Below are positions 8,905-21,275 of a stretch of DNA of 64,000 nt, one piece after another. The notes below the pieces were generated by a model. It ran no database searches and had not been told where the DNA came from. It saw nothing but the letters and a program-made list of their open reading frames with translations. This DNA comes from Triatoma infestans (Eukaryota; Arthropoda; Insecta; Hemiptera; Reduviidae), in NCBI GenBank assembly GCA_011037195.1, contig JAAEAF010000112.1, forward strand, positions 124,001 through 188,000, written 5' to 3'. Both the position numbers and the translations under genes were made by a program. Position 1 is the first letter of the stretch, and every line of letters begins with the position of its first letter.

Positions 8905-10909
8905 GGCGAAGCTGTAGATCATAAAGACAGTCCAGCTGTTGATGAAATTTTGCCTTGTACGACAACACGGATGATTTTGATGATCTTTTGGGAAATGATT
9001 CCGACAATAATCCCAAATATTGCCCAGAGAGTGAGCCTGACAGTGAAGCTTTGAGTGACAAGGAAACACCAACTGCTTTCAGATATGGTGAAACGTTTGA
9101 GAATCACCACGCAAAAAATCAAAGAAATGAAACTGATCAATTACCGAATACGACTGAAGATGCGGTGACAATACATAGAAGTCGAAAGCGTCAGCGTAAA
9201 GAGTCGTGTTGGAAATGCAATATTAGAAAGAAAAAAAAGGATGCTTGCCAGGCATATATTTCCAAAAATGGTAAAGTTGTAAAATCAAAATTTTTGAAGC
9301 CACCATGCCCTGCATTCTGCAAGAAAAAACTATAATGACAGAACAGGATAGAACTGCTATTTTTCATAACTTTTGGGCAGAAGGACAGACAGTCGACTTC
9401 AAACGTTTATATGTGGCTAATTGTGTGATTAGAAAGAATGTTAGTAGGAGACAGGCTTGCGAAGGTGATCAAAAACGTAAGTGGTCCTTTGCAATTAATG
9501 ATAGCAAAATTCAAGTATGCAAAACTTATTTTTTAAAAACCTTATGTATTTCCGAGATGTTTGTGAAAACCGCTCTTGACTAAAAACAGGTAGGTGATAT
9601 TGTTTCCTGCGACAAAAGAGGTAGGAAACAACCGGCAAATTAGTCAAGTGAAGAAGTCAAAGAAGGTATTCGTAGCCTTATAAATTCGTTTCCTGCAGTA
9701 GAAAGTCATTACAGTAGGGAAAGAACAAAGAAAAAGTATTTAGGTAATGAGCTAAATATATCTAAAATGTACAATTTATATCTTGAGAATTGTAAAAAGA
9801 ATAATGTGGAACAGAGTCTTATCGCAAAAGAATGGCTCTATTCTCATATTTTTAATACAAAATTTAATTTGTCATTCAAACAACCACATAGCAACACATG
9901 CGTTTTATGTGACGAGTTTCAGATAAAGCTTAAATGCAGTAGTAACACATCATCATCAGATTTTATTCAGATCAAACAAAACTACGATATACATTTGGAT
10001 GAAGCAAAACGAAGATATGAAATTAAGAAGAATGATAAAATAATTTCGAAGGAATGCCCACAGAAGAAGAAAACCATTATGATAGGCTTGCAGAAATGTT
10101 TGCCGACACCTTACCTGACTAATTCACAGGCTTTCTATTTACGGAAACTATGGACGTTAAATTTAACAATTTTTGATGCAACACTAGATAAAAGTTATTG
10201 TGCCATGTGGGATGAGACCGTGGAGCATGTGAGATTGCATCATGGATCTTGAAATGGGCAGTGGATACCTTAGTTGGTACAGAGATTGAAGAACTGACAA
10301 TTTGGACAGACAACTGCGCTGGGCAAAATAGGAATTTTGTTATTATCACATGTTATTTTTGGTTACTTAAGTGCATTCCAACACTTAAGGTTATAATACA
10401 TAAAATTTCTTCTCAAGGGCCACATACATATGGAAGTCGATTTGGTGCATTCCGTAATCGAAAGAGTAAAGCGAAAAATATCAAATGATATGAAATTATT
10501 AATCCCATGGGATTGGCAGCAATTTATAAGGCAGTGTAAGTTTAAGGAATTAGTACGTGTGCACGATATGAGATTAGAAGATTTTAAAAACTTTAAAATT
10601 TTATACAATGACAATAATGCCCCTTTAGTCAACAGAAAACGAGGAAACGAAAGACAAAATTTTTATATATCTGAGATGGTTGAGCTTCAAGTACGAGTGA
10701 CAGATTTTGGGGTATTATTCTACAAATCATCATTTGAAAATGAATATCAAATGCTTGATTTAAATCGATCATCACGAAGGGCAATCAGAACTTGGCCCTC
10801 GATATTGCCACCCATTCGAACCAGCCTGAAGGCTATTCATACTTTAATATATAAAGATTTGCAGACGTCTCTGAAGTGGGTGCCACCATCGGCTGCATCA
10901 CTTTTATAA
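8905..10909 (+). pseudogene. GQNRN (DUF7869-like) multicopy gene, frameshifted
   Basis: Successive open pieces in alternating frames (8955-9335, 9305-9583, 9767-10252, 10249-10488, 10430-10909) read as one protein of about 640 residues. Order: acidic N-terminus (NTDDFDDLLGNDSD), a basic Cys patch (SCWKCNIRKKKK), a Cys cluster (PPCPAFCKKK), VCKTYFLKTLCIS, DKRGRKQPAN, SFPAVESHYSRERTKKKYL, NTCVLCDEF, WDETVEHV, TIWTDNCAGQNRNF, then HMEVDLVHSVIERVKRK and IPWDWQQFIR. I recognise this as the uncharacterised family repeated in many arthropod genomes; the DUF7869 label is from memory. The Asp in DNCAGQNRN suggests an RNase H-like or transposase fold. Stops near 9582 and 9641 and at least three frame changes indicate a dead copy. 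A polyadenylation signal AATAAA lies at 10963. Confidence 0.8.
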
Positions 10910-10989
10910 CAACATTCGACATGGTAGAGAGTCGAGGATATCCAGACGACCCGGACTCCGAATAAAACTTTTATTATAATTGTGTGAAT

Positions 10990-11520
10990 TAAACTAATAA
11001 CAATATATGTAAATATTAGATTAATTTAAATGTTTTCACTTATTTTTTACTACAATCCTTTTATCGTATCTAAAAATTATCATTCAGCTGTTGATGCTGG
11101 GTACAAGGTAAACAATCGTAAGTGCATTTACGGCAAATAATAATTGCAATAAAACAAAATTCAGATATTTATTATAATTAAACTAGTTATATAAATATTT
11201 TTCAAGGAGAAATTAGTATTAGATAGGTAAGTTTACTAAATACAATACATAACGTTACTCCTAAATCTTTAAATGGCTGTCCTGTAAAATTGGCCAACTC
11301 TGTATTGGAATCAGATGTCTTGAATAGGGAGTAGAAGTGAAGAATAGGTGGATGTTAGTTAAAGAATTGTTATTCGAAATACAAACTACTGAATTTACAA
11401 AAATAGACTATATTTTAACAATAATTTAAAGTGTTTGAAATAACTACAATTAATTTAAAATGATTGAAATAGTAACTAAGATGCACAACTGTAAATGATT
11501 ATGAATAATAATAATTATAC
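10990..11520. other. No recognisable feature
   Basis: AT-rich. 'cttgaatagggag' near 11317 partly matches the start of repeat V at 11530. Nothing else is supportable. Confidence 0.35.
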
Positions 11521-11529
11521 GTTTAAACC

Positions 11530-12022
11530 TTGAATAGGGACGCGCTCGCGATGTGATACTGATGTATAACTGATATAGTACTGATGTATAACTGATGCAG
11601 ACTGGTATAATACTTATCTAATACTGATCCCCTCTTCCAGTGGGGCGACGTTTATATTGGTATCACTCACACATTGACAGGTGTGTAAGTACTTGCCACA
11701 CTAAGACATCTCTTGCTGTATGTTGACCTTAGTTAGGTCGGTGACCAGGGTGAGTTAGGTGAGTGACCAGGGTGGCCAGTCGGTGATTATCAAAGACTGT
11801 TTGTTAATAGATGGTAGCCAGGTGGCCTTTTGAGTGTTCGTTGACCCTTGTATGAAGGGAATACCGGCCAGGTGGCTTCTGTACACTGACCGTATAATGA
11901 CCCCTGTTTGAAACGGTTTTAGCGGGGTTCCTTTGACCGTGTGTTGACCCTTGTTTGAAAGGGTTTTTGTTTGCCGCGGTTCTTGACCTGAAGATAGCGG
12001 CTGGCTGAAACCACTAGTTATA
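11530..12022 (+). repeat. V-family repeat, copy 1
   Basis: Starts 'gaatagggacgcgctcgcga' and holds three degenerate 'gtactgatgtataactgat' units, then 'tggggcgacgtttatattgg', 'ctaagacatctcttgc' and several degenerate 'gttgacccttgtttgaaagg' units, ending 'gatagcggctggctgaaacc'. The reverse complement recurs at 18.0-18.4 kb. There is no coding capacity. The internal minisatellite and GC-richer, promoter-like block could suit an LTR or a non-autonomous element; its class is unknown. Confidence 0.65.
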
Positions 12023-12124
12023 ATTTTTAGATTTATAATTTAAAAATTATATCTTTTTCTTCTTGTTATCACATTGCTATCACATTACAACTGCTACTTA
12101 CGACAGTTGACCTTTGAGGTACAG

Positions 12125-12720
12125 ATATTATGTTTACACACATACAAAACAGATACAGACCATTCGCTAAAAATATTTTTACTTTCTCTTATTCCCAGTA
12201 AGAGGAAGTATTGTTATCGTGTCATATTTCCGATATTATGTTTTCATCGGGAAAATACTTTGAGGTCCTCTGAATACGAAAAAATTGTTTTAGCGAATGA
12301 TCTGTATCTGTTTTGTATGTGTGTATGAATGTGTGTTTTTAACAAAATTTCTCAAAAATCGCAGGAAGTTCTCAAACTTTGTATTCCGTTTTGATATTAT
12401 TACCGCATGGTACAAAAGTTTCGGGCAAATTTTCAAAGTGGGACTTTAATGAAGTTTTTTTTTCTCCAGTTTTTTGGAATTTTCCCAAAAACGGCTGCAA
12501 GATTTTCTTTAAACTTCATATATACTATCTACGTATATATAAATTTCTATCACTTTAGTTTAAACCATTTGATTTAGTTTAAATTTGAATAAAATTGGTT
12601 AACCGGAATGGAATCGATATTTGCATATTTTAGAATTTTCTTGAAAACAACTACGATTTTCTTTAAACTTTGGAGAGTTCACTGCACAGATAAGAACGTA
12701 TTAATTTTATTTGATACATT
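12125..12720 (+). repeat. X-family repeat with inverted 5' stub
   Basis: A plus-strand X start (TIR-like 'actttctcttattccc' near 12180, 'gtaagaggaagtattg', 'tttagcgaatgatctgtatc' near 12293) is preceded at 12130-12170 by the reverse complement of its own 'gtctgtatctgttttgtatg' stretch, so the element begins with a palindrome. Two modules follow, with 'tctttaaacttcatat' and 'tctttaaactttggag'. Confidence 0.65.
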
Positions 12721-12859
12721 TTTCTGAAAAAAAAGAAAGAAAAAAAAGAAGGTTTTGAAGGATTTCCTACGGAACCAGTGACATTATATTTCAAAAGAAT
12801 TGTGCATTGTTTTTGGCACTATCTTACCCTACTACCTATATACTTTTATTAAGGCATTT

Positions 12860-13862
12860 AATTCCTACTTTTTAACAATAAGTGGCAATTTTATAAACGT
12901 ATTAACTGGTGTATAAGAAAAAGTCGTCGTCCTAATGTTACAAACCAGATTTTTTTTGTTTTCGTATTCAACATATATTTCTGATGAAGATTCAATTTCG
13001 AAGATATGACACGATCACAATACCGCCCTCAAACTACGAGTAAGAAAAATAAAGATTCCATCATTGAAATAGTTCAATCACTCACTAGTCCACTCTGTTG
13101 ATTATACCAAATTTTTTTTTTAAATAAACCAGCTGAACTAAAATTAATTCTTTTTTATGTATTATCTTTGCAATATTGCAGCGGCCAAGAAAATTACATA
13201 AAAACATAAATTTAAAAAAATAAAAACTCATTTTTTTTTTTTTTTTATAAAAACAATTGTAAATTAGTAGCAAAACAAATAGTAAGCAAGCATTCATTTC
13301 TGTAGGACTTGATTAAGTATGGAAGTTTCTTGGAGCTAACCATTTAGGTATTCTCCATGATTTTTCATACGAGTAGTCTACATACAAACTTACTCTTCTC
13401 GTTGAGTAAATTATCAAACTAGTGTTATGAAAACACTAGTTTGTGATAACAACTATTCAATCTGGAGCAGCGTTCAATCTCTTGCTTCACATATTGATTT
13501 CTAATTACAAACTCAGTTCACCACTTACTTACTTATCGGATTTTACTTATAATTTCCTTGTTTGAACTTCAAAATAATATTAGTTTTGTTTTCCTTTATT
13601 AATTAAATTGTTTTTTAAAAAGTTAATAATTAGTGAAGGATAATTAGTAAGGAATATTAGTTGTGGAAGAGCATTTTTTGTTACTTTGTTCCATCTCTGA
13701 ATAATAAGAAAAGTGATCCAGTAAGGTATAAAATGAACAGTGAAAATAACCTTATTAAAAGTGAAATATTAAGACTTAAATTTAAAAAAAAAACTGAAAT
13801 AATAAGCACTACACACTATGGCTAATGATCTCCGAAACTAAAAGTCGCATTAACGGATACTT
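12860..13862. other. No recognisable feature
   Basis: AT-rich DNA with T runs at 13107 and 13230. The short frame at 13085-13297 (minus) is a low-complexity Lys/Phe artefact. Sequence near 12655-12850 has an inverted relative at 15040-15290. Confidence 0.4.
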
Positions 13863-13866
13863 TTTT

Positions 13867-14735
13867 ACTTTCTCTTACTCCTAGTAAGAGGAAGTATACT
13901 TTAATCGTGTCAAATTTTCGATATCGCGTTTTCATCGGAAATATTCATTTTGAGGTCCCCTGAGTCCAAAGAACTGGTTTTTATTTAGAAAATGGTCTGT
14001 GTGTGTGAACAGTATAGCTCGAAAACGAAGAATCGCAGAAAGTTCAAACTTGATACTTCGTTTAGGTATTTTTCGTTTTTTCGCGATTTTCTCAAAAATA
14101 GCTCCGACGATTTTCTTCAAACTTCTTATATCAACTATCACATATAAAGATTTACAATTTTTATTTAAAACATTTCTATGGGAAAATTCATTTAAGGGCA
14201 TTTTGGGGGTGAGGCAGGGTTAGATTTTCTAATTAATTGCTATTTCAGTCTCTAAATGAACATAAATAATCATCAATGTGTTGTTGAAATTCTGAGTTTG
14301 AAAAAATCGGATGACCGGAAGTTTACTTTATCATTTTACTAAATGATTTTTTTTTTCACTTTTTCGCGATTTTCTCAAAAATGGCAACGACGATTTTCTT
14401 GAAACTTGGATATCAACTACACATACAACGAGCTACACATTTTATTTAAAATATTTCCCTAGAGAAATTTATTTAAGAGCACTTATGGGGGAGGGATAGG
14501 GGTTTGGTTTACCTCCAGTTTATTATACAATTCCATCATCGAGCCATAATTACGTAATTAGAAATAAATAGATGGCCAAAATTCCGAGTTTCAAGGAAAT
14601 TAGTAAACCGGAAATGCTCTTTACTGAACAGTTTTTTTTTCAGTTTTCGACGAACTTCATTAAAATTTGATATACTAACTATGAAATTTGTCAATTACAA
14701 TTTTGAGTACTCGAGTAAGAGAAAGTTGTGTAAGT
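13867..14735 (+). mobile_element. X-family element, near-complete copy
   Basis: This copy has both ends: 'actttctcttactc' at 13867-13880 and its exact reverse complement 'gagtaagagaaagt' at 14713-14726, a perfect 14-bp terminal inverted repeat. Just inside the left end is a hairpin around 'cctagtaagaggaag'. Inside are tandem modules of about 285 bp: 'cgcgattttctcaaaaatag' at 14077 and 'cgcgattttctcaaaaatgg' at 14362, each followed by an aacttttattt-type stretch and a GGGG-rich stretch. Open frames on both strands are short and low-complexity. Non-autonomous; class unknown. Confidence 0.75.
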
Positions 14736-14739
14736 GATT

Positions 14740-15335
14740 TTTGTTGTTGTTGTTGTATGTAAGTATGTTTGTGAATGAACATATATTATATTTTAAGAAA
14801 ATGATTTTCAAAGTTCTAACGCAGAATATGTTTATTGGGAGGCCACGTAATTTGGTAAAAAGCAAATATTTTTCTTAGATTAAAAACCAAAAGAACGTTT
14901 ACTTATAATAAGGTAGTGGAAGGGGTATGTGGCAAAAACATAAAAACGTATTCTACGCATAATGCCAATTCTGGCAAGACTCATATGACAGATATAAAAC
15001 TGTACTTATTCTTTAAACTTGAATGTCTAAATAGTTTATAGGTATTAGGGTAAAGTAGAGGTGGAGGTATTGACTGGACAATGTAGCAGGTCAATATTTA
15101 CAATATTCACACCATTATACAAAAGGCAGTGCCAAAAGCATTGCACAACTTATTTGAAATGTAAGTTGTCACAGATTCCTTAGAAAATCATAAAACATCA
15201 TTTTTTTCAGAAAAATGTTTCAAATAAAAGAAATACGTTTTTATCTGTGCAGCGAGCTCTCCAAATTTAAAACATCGATAGAAAAAAATTAATAAGCTGT
15301 TTCTTTGTCCTCAGCCTTTGTTGTATCTTGGAGAA
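14740..15335. other. Spacer with X-like fragment
   Basis: 15040-15290 resembles, inverted, the region at 12655-12850 ('cagtgccaaaagcattgcac', 'tttttctgtgcag'-type landmarks). No gene is seen. Confidence 0.35.
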
Positions 15336-15339
15336 GGGG

Positions 15340-16002
15340 GTACGTAACACTAACTTAAAAAGTGTTGTACAGCTTCATAGTATTCATCCTTATGGGTGAG
15401 CAAAGTTGGTTGTCGGCAGTGCAAAATGCTCATCGGGGGTCCGGACAGGGCTATTAGTGAGATGTTGATGACTTTCACGGAGCTCTCTCAGGCATCTGGT
15501 TGGATCCTTTACTGGATATTGTGGTTTAAGGAGACCGCTCTACATAACGGGGCTTATGCCGGATCCATTTTGTAGAGTCTGTGAGACAGAGGAGGAAACA
15601 CCCATCCATCTTAAGACAGATTGCCTGGGTTGTGAGGAAATTAGATTCAGATCCTTTGGACTTTCGGAACAAGAATGTCTGTGGAAAAGCTTAGGCTATT
15701 TCCCCTTTAAGGTTATTGTCCGATTTGTTCGGATTGCGGTGAATCTTAGATGGGTCTGGATATTTGTTCTAGACCCGGTTTGTTGTTCTTTTTCTTGGGG
15801 TAGCTATTTATGTATGAATCGTTAACATCATTAAAAATATACTTCAGTAAAAAAATATTTACAGTTTTATATTAAATAGATGCTTAACAATGAAAAAAAA
15901 AGTGAAAAAAAGTTTTAACGAATAATAATAATAATAATATGGGCCCAGTGAGGCTTTGGATAGCGTAGGGTTTGGTCCCTCCCCGCAGAAAAATAATAAT
16001 AA
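15340..16002 (+). pseudogene. LINE-R 3' end: post-RNase H zinc knuckle and tail
   Basis: C-terminus of a non-LTR retrotransposon polyprotein. 15556-15825 reads MPDPFCRVCETEEETPIH, then LKTDCLGCEE: a Cys-Cys-His-Cys arrangement that typically follows RNase H in I/LOA/R1-type LINEs. The upstream 'gggggtccggacagggct' and 'ctttcacggagctctctcag' match the copy at 42.9 kb. The 3' tail 'gggcccagtgaggctttgga' at 15940 ends in an (ATA)n run. It is strongly 5'-truncated and frameshifted. Confidence 0.75.
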
Positions 16003-16004
16003 TG

Positions 16005-16865
16005 TCCCTAGCTAACAAAAATTTTGCTTGTTTTATTAACAACAGCCAAACGCAACTATTGTTTACATTAAAAATAATAGTATATCTGGAATATATAATA
16101 AATAGATAAAAATTTCACAAAAGAAAATGATACTGATAAAGATATGCATCCTCTTTAATCAGTAAAACTTGGTTAGCTCTAGTGAACATTGAATCTAAAG
16201 CCTAATTAAGATCCTAATCCAATTGGATGAACAACCAAGGTAACTGTCAGATCATATAAACTGTACACTACGCTATATACAGTCGTATTAAATTATTATC
16301 ATACAGTGTGTTCGATGATTGCTAATTTAATCACATAATGATTTATTACACTAGAAACTGTGAATTGAATACTAAAACTAGTATGTTATAAAATAAAAAT
16401 CTCAACATCTTGGTAAGATGATTAAAAACGACGAAATTTTTTAAAATAATATTTCATCAGAGAGTTTTCTTCTTTTTTTTTTTTTTTATAACATTTACAT
16501 AACTATTTACATAACCCAAGTGCTTCCCAAACAGTATAACTTATTTGCGAGTCAAATTCTTAATTAACCAGTAGAATTCTAATAAATATTTAATTAGTTC
16601 AAGTGGTATATATATCTTTCCATTTTTTTTAATTAAGTAATTGAGAACTTCAAAAGATATATTGCTACAACTTATTTTTCTAAGCAAATGTCCTTTAATA
16701 AAATTTAAATGAAATTGAAACTGTTTTTCTAAATATTAATTAAATTATGCTTCGGCAGTCTATGGGAGGGAAAACTGCTACTTTATGTCAATATAATAAG
16801 TTAATAAGTTTACTTGTCATTAATACTTAGTCAATCACACTGTGCACAGTTTTTAGGCTGTGATA
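16005..16865. other. No recognisable feature
   Basis: AT-rich with a T run at 16474. No frame or repeat landmark is supportable. Confidence 0.4.
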
Positions 16866-16880
16866 AATAGAAAACCTACT

Positions 16881-17036
16881 TTGTTGTTGTGGTGGTTGGA
16901 TATAGGTATAAACTGAATTTGCTCTGTGCAAGTCTGTGTTATCACGCTGTCTGACAAACGCATCCTGAAAATGGGCGAACGCCCGAAACCGGTCGATGAC
17001 CACAAAATGAAGCAGACTACCACGGAAAATGTCTCT
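16881..17036 (+). mobile_element. HP-1 insertion with 11-bp TSD
   Basis: A 156-bp copy flanked by 'gaaaacctact' at 16870-16880 and 17037-17047. A minimal left arm ('ttgttgtggtggttgg') is followed by the inverted right arm: 'ctgaatttgctctgtgcaag', the ribozyme region, and 'accacaaaatgaagcag'. It illustrates the most compact form of the family. Confidence 0.8.
16961..16998 (+). ncRNA. Hammerhead-like motif, core mutated
   Basis: CATC, CTGAAAA (consensus CTGANGA; the second conserved G is A), T, GGGC-GAAC-GCCC, GAAA, CCGGTC, GATG. Stems I and II are intact, but the lost core G should abolish cleavage. Confidence 0.6.
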
Positions 17037-17284
17037 GAAAACCTACTATTCCAGAACAGTGCAGAATTCTTTATATAGATGAATGTTTTCTTCTCTCTAT
17101 ATTATCAAACCCCCTCTCTCCTCCACCAACACTATCTTCATTGTGGCATATCAAATGTAAGTCAGGAAAAGATTTACATACTCTGCTGTTCAGTTGGGAG
17201 ACTGAGTAGGGAAGGTCCCTTTTACTTATAAATTGAACGGAAACGTATTAAAATTAAGTTTGATATAACATATACTTATGTTGA

Positions 17285-17690
17285 AAAATCTGGTGTGAAA
17301 TACACATTATGAATTTTTCTCTTGCTTAAATAAAATTTCACTCCTTTGTCCCAACATTAATATGAGATGGAGGAGGCACAACTACCTACTCAGACAAGTA
17401 CAGAAGTGATTAAATTATTACAGTCCAAAAGAGAGCCAAATAATATTGAACAAACACAATATTTGTATTTTAACGCCTCTACATTCCTCATAACCACCAA
17501 AAAACAACTGTTTCAGCAAAATGGTATAAATAATAGTGATAGTATTACTTATTTTAAAAGCAAACGTTATGAGAAAATTTCAAAAAAACTCAAAAACCTA
17601 TATTCTGTAAAGTCACACTTCTGGTTAACCAATTGTCTTCAAATTTGGAATTCAATTTTGGTTAAGGAAAGTGTATAATTTGCTCTTTAA
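17285..17690 (-). repeat. X-related repeat (subfamily U)
   Basis: Reversed end hairpin ('aatctggtgtgaaatacaca') followed by the U body: 'ctcctttgtcccaacatt', 'gagagccaaataatattgaa', 'caaatttggaattc'. It parallels 45.4-45.75 kb. The 103-codon open frame at 17367-17678 lies within the repeat; it matches no family I know and its frame is not open in the other copies as far as I can tell. Confidence 0.55.
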
Positions 17691-18035
17691 ATGCAAACAA
17701 GTAAAAACTCTCGATTACACATAGAAATTATCGAATTATGATCTAGAAACTTTTAAATTAGATTTACTACACTACAATATTATAATTGGAATATGATATT
17801 ATAAATATTATAATAAGAATTTAATAAAAGTACTTTTCGTAGTAATTAATTATTTTCAAAGTTGGCTAAAGAGGCTGTCAATTTCAGAGAAAATGATCTA
17901 CATAAAACTCCCTCCAACGGACGTCAAACAACTCATAAGGCGCTACATCTTAAATATGTGGGAACTTTTCCCTCAGTTGTACAGCAGTTCAGATGAGGGA
18001 ACCTTCTACCAGGGTCATAGCAATATCAATGTGGC

Positions 18036-18425
18036 TCCAGCCAGCCGCTATCTTCACAAAGGATGGCAAGAAGAAAGGATAATTTATAACTAGTGGCCCA
18101 ACCGGCCGCTGTCTTCAAGACAAGGGCCGCGCCCAAACAAAAACCCTTTTCAATACAAGGGTCAATACATTACATCAAAGATAAGCACCGATAAAGCTGG
18201 CCACTGACCTAAATGACATTGGTCGCCAACCTGGCCAAAGTCGCACACTACGAGAGATGTCTTAGTGTGAGTTGTGAGTAATACTAATATAAACTTCGCC
18301 CCACTGGAGGAGGGGATCATTGTATCAGTAGCTACAGTATCATCAGTATCACCAGTATTATCATTATATCACTTAGCTTCAGTCTATCAGTATATAACAT
18401 TACAGTTCGAGAGCGCGTCCCTATA
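18036..18425 (-). repeat. V-family repeat, copy 2 (inverted)
   Basis: Reverse complement of the 11.5-kb copy: 'agccagccgctatcttca' (18040, echoed at 18100 as 'aaccggccgctgtcttca'), 'gagagatgtcttagtgtg', 'aaacttcgccccactgga', 'cgagagcgcgtcccta'. With copy 1 it forms a widely spaced inverted pair about 6.0 kb apart. Confidence 0.6.
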
Positions 18426-18429
18426 CACC

Positions 18430-21010
18430 ATAAAGGAGCATAATATAGCGACAATAATAATTAGATTGAAATCCCACTATGCAGTTTGCGGTGCTTACAT
18501 ATACAAAATTAAGCAGGGACCACCAAGTCATGAGAGACTTGATATGGGCGGGAAGATGTCAAATATATAGTAATGCCCATCAATGTTGCACAAATGGGAT
18601 AGATTATTTAAACAGCTTCACAAATAGTTGCAAGGTCCTTTTCAAAACATGAGGAAATTATATTCTCTAAAAAATAGATATCATGAAATGAAGTATTAAT
18701 CTACATTGTACTGTACATTATGGAGATACAGAAATTTTAAAGTTATCGTGAGATTAGACCTTATGCATCTCCAGGGGCGGCTATAACCTAAGCAAAAAAA
18801 ATTTAAAAAAATTATACCCAAGAAAGTATATATGCCCAGTTAACTTAGTAAGATAACACTGTTTTTTGTCTAGGTCTGTTTATGAGTACCGGTTGTTGAA
18901 TATTATCTTTGTTACGTTAAGACGATTGTGGTCACTGGTGAAACATTTCTATCAAGTTTCCAAAATGGTTTCAACCAACTTTTAAAACTTTTAACAGATC
19001 AATTTTTAACAGATTATATCCTGAGAGCCATCTCACTAATTTGCAAATTAGTTATTTCAATCTAATACAGCTTTCAAAATGATATGAAGATGAATGTGAA
19101 TTTTATAATTCACAACATCTTTATAATTATATAGCAAACTTTACTTATGTAAAGTATTATCATATTTTATTGAATGATTAGAACAAAAAGGCAATCAATC
19201 CTTTTGAATGTGAAATAGAAAGATTTAAGATTTTTTTTTTTATGAAACATTTTATTAATACATATTGGGGGGGGGGGATTTCAGGAAGAGGTCTAACAAA
19301 CAAGCTTCTATCTCTGTGACATTTGAATTTAATCTACAGTACCGCCAACTGTACCATGTATTTAAAATTATAAGTGCTACAAACATTCTAAGCATACAAA
19401 ATTTTTTTCATTTGTACAGTGATAATTGAACTGAAAAAAATGTCGAGTGAGTATCACTTAAAATTTTCATATCTGAATAAATACGATATATGAAAACTGA
19501 TTCACCCAAACTTCAACCCTTCTAATTTGCTGAGAGAAACGAGATTAGTTAGTCATAAAATATATTTCTTATATATATATATAGTGTACAAATATATTAT
19601 ATGTATATATATATATATATTGCACACTACCGAAAAACATTATATATCATTCTACTTAAACGACCCTAATAAACAAAAAGAAGACAAGACATTTACGTGT
19701 AGTACAAACTAGTTTACGATCTCTGTTTTATCACATAATAGCTGCAGTTAATTATAGAATGAAATAGCAGCTCTACAAAGAATGGATTTCAATTTATACA
19801 TATAGATACACAAAGCTTTATCTTCTATTATTGGATGGTACAGATTTATAGCTGTGTAATTTTTCTTTGAAGTTATCGTTGTTAAAGAATATAAAATGTT
19901 ATTATATATTTGGTCTTAAAAAAGATAATACAGTGGACAATGGTATCACCAGTTACTATCATTATTTCTCCTAACAAGTGACAAAATATATGGTAACGGC
20001 TACACGAAAAAATAGAAGACAGTAACTTATGATTAGAGAAAGCAAGAATAGAAACAATAGTCAGGAATGGCGGCAATTGAGTCACATTATAGATAAACGC
20101 CAATGATGTTTGAATTGAAATTGCAAACACGCAAATTCGTAACTTCTAACATAATCTCAAATCTGATATGTTCACATCACAATCCACAAATTCCCACGGA
20201 CAAATTTATTCAAATTCGAGCTTTTTATGTTATTATTATTTTTTTTTTACAATTCCTTTCGATTGAGATTTAAACGGTGCTAGTGATGAGAAATTATTTC
20301 TCCAGAAATGTTTCTTCTTTGCTCTTTAGTTTTGTTGGCAACTCAGAAAGTACTGATTTGCAGTGAAAATGTCCAGTAATAAGATAATAATACATACTCG
20401 TATATTTAGAAATGAATTATAAATAAATATGAATACAAATAACAGCAATGTATAAAATAAAGTCATTTGATCCAACAAAAAATGTAAAGAAATATTGAAT
20501 ATTTTAGATTTAGATCTTAAGAAGGCTTCCATGCCCCAACCAGCACTTCAAAGATGTTGAGGTATATGAGAAATGAAAAGCTGTTTTTATAAAAGTGTTC
20601 GTTTTTATATGACGAATGAATTTCGAAATTTGTTTCGTGGGAGATTTTAGAAACTTGAATGTACGTTTTATATGATGTATTATTTAACCGACTTAGTAGC
20701 CTTAAGTTAACTTTTTTAATTGGACATTTGAAAAACATCTGACATTTCGACAGCCAATGTTATCATTTCCAAAAATGACAATACATAAATTCAGAGTGAG
20801 AACGCTTGTTGAAATTTTTAGTATATATTTAATTTTGATGTGTGGTATTTTAAAAATATTATTAATTAAAATATCCATATATGTATATTTTGTAATATTA
20901 AATTCCAACTGTCAAGATAATTATATCCAACAAGTTAATTAATTTTTTTTTTTTATCTGCTGTCTCTCTCTTTTTACTTCTTCCTTCATTACATAACAAT
21001 TTTTATTAGG
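18430..21010. other. No gene; AT-rich repeats
   Basis: Contains a G run at 19267-19277, a TATA tract at 19570-19620 and many short low-complexity frames. None has family resemblance, codon structure or splice context that would support a gene. Confidence 0.5.
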
Positions 21011-21017
21011 TTCTTTA

Positions 21018-21275
21018 TTCTTCCTTACGCGTCGATCTAGCGGCTAGCGCACTCGCCTTTCGTGCGAGAATTTCAGAGTACAATTCCCGTGAAGACAAGT
21101 CGGTGTTGACCTAGCATCGTGATAAAAAGTGGGAAGCTATAGTTAGTAGCGCCCTAGGTAGCGACCTATGCCGGAACTAAACGGCGTGGGAACTGCGGCG
21201 TGCTTACCACATGCCCCCAATTCAAATCGCTGTCTGCAAGCCTTGACCCTTCATGGGCTGTTGCGCCATAGGTTT
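21018..21275 (+). mobile_element. SINE-B, tRNA-derived
   Basis: Head 'cgtcgatctagcggctagcg' is box A-like, and 'cagagtacaattcccgt' is at box B distance about 30 bp on. The body includes 'cggtgttgacctagcatcg' and 'cggcgtgggaactgcggcg', then a T run. An imperfect flanking pair (tttattcttcc before, tttattcctcc after) may be the target duplication. Only one copy is seen here, so the class is inferred from the promoter boxes. Confidence 0.55.

Noticed and set aside
13932..14223. Overlapping frames in X
   Set aside because: Present on both strands of a non-coding repeat and not kept in other X copies.
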